Positions 20,772-23,040 of a stretch of DNA of 23,040 nt are shown here, in pieces. How positions within the stretch are numbered: the stretch's first letter is position 1; each line of letters opens with the position of its first letter. Source of the DNA: Saccoglossus kowalevskii (lineage: Eukaryota > Hemichordata > Enteropneusta > Harrimaniidae); contig NW_003141323.1 in the NCBI RefSeq assembly GCF_000003605.2, forward strand, positions 121,193 through 144,232. Reading direction: 5' to 3'. Both the position numbers and the translations under genes were made by a program. The notes beneath the pieces were generated by a model. It did not search any database, had not been told where the DNA came from, and saw only the letters and a list, made by a program, of their open reading frames with translations.

Positions 20772-23009
20772 GTGAGTGTGGAGGAAAGTGGGTTGCCATG
20801 GTGACAGAGAGAGCATGATGATGAGAATAGATGGAATGCTGTGGTAATTGGTGTATAAATTGCTGTAAGAACAATTTTGACACAAATCACAAATTCTGAT
20901 TAAGTGATTATTCTTTTCAAGTTTTTGTATGCAACTGAGTATAGCCATATTGTACAGGCATAAAACTGACATATGGACATTTAATTTTTAGCTTGTTTAC
21001 AATTCCTATCTATAAGATAAGACCAGTCTGCTGGTTTATGCAATTTACTTGTTACTTGATAAAACTTCCCAAAAAGCATGTCATTATCAGCATTTCCAAA
21101 TGGGAATAAGAACGTCACTTTTTGAAGCGATAGAATCATACTGTTGTATGAGACCCCATCACTTAGATGGGTGGCTCTCATTTGTTAGCTGCATCCCAGA
21201 GGTTAAAAGGGGCAACAATAATAAAAGAATGCAGTCTGTTGGGAGATTACTACAAAGATATGCAAATGATGTTGAACAAAATAGCAATTTGATACAGAAA
21301 TGTTAGATAAGAATGGATATAGTAAAGGCTAGATAGGTTTTCTGTTGTTCCAAGATCTTCAGTTTGATAGTTGTATTTATAAATAAAAAGAAATTTTTTT
21401 TTTCGTTTACGAAAGTCTTTTGCATATTGAATTTTGTGAAAGTCTATTGATTATTAAATTTATACATCTCATTTTTCTGGATAGAAGATAATTTGATCAG
21501 TATTAAACTACAAATTATATTAATTTCTTTAAAATGCCTGCTCAATTTATATTAAAGTATGATTTTGTATACACATGTATATGGTTTAAATTGATTTATT
21601 TGCATAAAAAAACCCATTTTATTTTATTGAGTCAAAATTTATAAAATCGTTTATATTATTTGTTTCTTTATTGTTCATCACAAGAGCTTGTGTACATAGT
21701 AGAAAATTACTTATAATAACTGATTGAATTTTTAATGGGAGATAGAATGAAAAAAAATTATGAAATATTCATAATAAATATGTGAAAATAAAATCCATGG
21801 AAAATTGACATTGACACAAGGTCAGATGCAAATTACCTAGTAGGTCACATGCAATGTAATTAATGAAAAGTCTATGGAACTAATGACCTTTGTAAGTGCT
21901 TGGTTTGATTTTTAAAGTGCTTTTTTCTAAACTTGACTTTTAAAAGAACTACAATCCACTGAAGTTTAAAACTCTGATAGATTCTGCATTTTTTATTCAT
22001 TTTTCTGATGATAGTTTTCCTTTCAATATACATAGTTGTGAGTACATTGTCAGTTTCTTCTGGTATCTGACTAGGATTTATTGCTCTCCTCCTGACATAA
22101 CAAAGTGTATGTTGTCTTGTCTGTTTGGTCAGCTACTTCTAGAAAAGTGAATTCTGCATTTGTTTCAGTTGATGTCTCCATACCAGTAAATTTGTTCATC
22201 AACTTTAAATATTAACAAAAACAAAACACTAATAAAACATTAGGGATTTAGTGTCCTTATCGTAAGTACATGCGTGTTAAGTTATAAGAATTTTTTTAGA
22301 AGTAAAATGCAAGAGGATGAACATTAAAACTCAAATTTTCATCAAAACCTCATTAAAAAAACTAGTTCACTCGCAATCTTAAAAAAGATTTTATAATTCT
22401 TTTAATATTTACAACAAATTAAATACAACAGTAAACAAATGCCTTCAGTCAATGCCCTGCTTCAAAAGGTCAAAAGGTGAGAATCAAAGGTGAAAGGGCA
22501 ATTAGTCAAAGCTTCTGAGGCCAGTGTTGGTATGTTTTGTTTCACAGCATGCACTTTCTGCTTCTGAGTATCAATGATAGATTGACAAATGTAGCATGTG
22601 CTGATTTAAATTGACAATGGCATATATTTATTTTAAATGTACTTTGTGTGAATAATGGCAGAAAATGTGAGTTTTTTAGTTGAGCTATATTAGCCACCAG
22701 CCGCTTATTTGATTGAGTGGGATTGAAAATTACCCATAATGCAGGTTTACCCATAATTCACAAGTTATAGTCAGTTTGATGGACATTGTGTTTCACAAAT
22801 AATCATAGCAATTGATTGAATCTTTGCCATAACATGTAGTACATTGATCGTTGAAAAGATTTATGCTTTAAAGTTGTATCAGTCTTTGTGTGGAAATCAG
22901 AATGAAATATTTAACGGTGCTGACTATAGCCATGTACCGGTATATAAAATGTCAACCTTTGAATTGCTGTCGCCACTTACACTCACGTTATCTCTGTTTG
23001 CTTTCACAG
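20772..23009 (+). other. Intron (phase 0) between the first coding exon and the microexon
   Basis: This 2238-bp GT-AG intron has donor GTGAGT at 20772 and acceptor TTTGCTTTCACAG ending at 23009. It is AT-rich and non-coding. The open frames inside it (21049-21306 on +, 20981-21181 and 22542-22754 on -) show no known domain. A TGC lies just before the acceptor, in the position of TGC motifs seen upstream of regulated animal microexons, but one such triplet is weak evidence. Confidence 0.85.
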
Positions 23010-23033
23010 GAGGTTGGTAGTATAATAGGAAAA
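23010..23033 (+). CDS. 24-nt microexon of the PCBP-like gene encoding EVGSIIGK (KH1 helix and half of the GXXG loop)
   Basis: TTTCACAG precedes GAGGTTGGTAGT...GGAAAA, which is followed by the consensus donor GTAAGT. The eight phase-0 codons read E-V-G-S-I-I-G-K, the PCBP KH1 segment directly after the GK that ends the previous exon. In the family the next residues are K-G-E, so the GXXG loop (G-K-K-G) is split, with G-K here and K-G in the next exon outside the window. It is far too short for ORF-based gene finding. Exact phase, both splice consensuses and family-perfect residues make this a confident call. Confidence 0.92.
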
Positions 23034-23039
23034 GTAAGT
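23034..23039 (+). promoter_or_regulatory. Splice donor GTAAGT after the microexon
   Basis: A consensus 5' splice site directly follows the lysine codon AAA. It sets the microexon's right boundary and shows the gene continues to the right of the window. Confidence 0.88.
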
Positions 23040-23040
23040 T

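Noticed and set aside
20649..20972. 107-codon open frame on the - strand over the KH exon
   Set aside because: It lies antisense to a confidently identified exon and extends into its intron. It has no recognisable domain.
21049..21306. 85-codon open frame on the + strand just after the first coding exon
   Set aside because: It lies inside the intron between two well-supported exons and has no known domain or splice framing.

Overview
This window looks like nuclear DNA from an invertebrate animal, most likely a marine one, although the exact group cannot be read from the sequence. The DNA is strongly AT-rich and poor in CpG. It has satellite and microsatellite arrays, degenerate MITE-like elements, no closely packed ORFs, and GT-AG introns with animal-type consensus. 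There is no bacterial gene organisation.

The one gene I can support lies at the right end on the + strand. It is the 5' part of a poly(rC)-binding protein / alpha-CP / Drosophila mub-type KH-domain RNA-binding protein. An exon with a good polypyrimidine acceptor (AG at 20634-20635) carries a short 5' leader, a three-residue upstream ORF, an in-frame stop, and then 28 codons ending in the start of the first KH domain. After a 2238-bp intron, a 24-nt microexon (23010-23033) encodes EVGSIIGK and ends inside the GXXG RNA-binding loop. The rest of the gene lies beyond the window. An upstream non-coding first exon is implied by the acceptor but was not identified with confidence.

The left 3.2 kb is a nest of three tandem arrays. 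Positions 1-2147 hold a 41-44-bp minisatellite that is cut by the window edge and contains an internal 220-bp segment copied 383 bp away. Positions 2148-2670 hold a strictly 20-bp array. Positions 3108-3202 hold 19 perfect copies of TTCTA. The 20-mer can be read as four pentamers, two of them exactly TTCTA, so the last two arrays may share an origin.

The middle (about 3.2-20.6 kb) is non-coding, either intergenic or the long 5' intron of the KH gene. It contains a long two-part hairpin at 5150-5250 with a partial relative near 8435, two possible copies of a 225-bp MITE-like family ending in TACTGT/ACAGTA, a decayed 50-bp-period tandem repeat at 14942-15205, and a diverged dispersed-repeat dimer near 4000-4270. 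I found no tRNA, rRNA, transposase or reverse transcriptase. The other short ORFs look like chance openings in AT-rich DNA.
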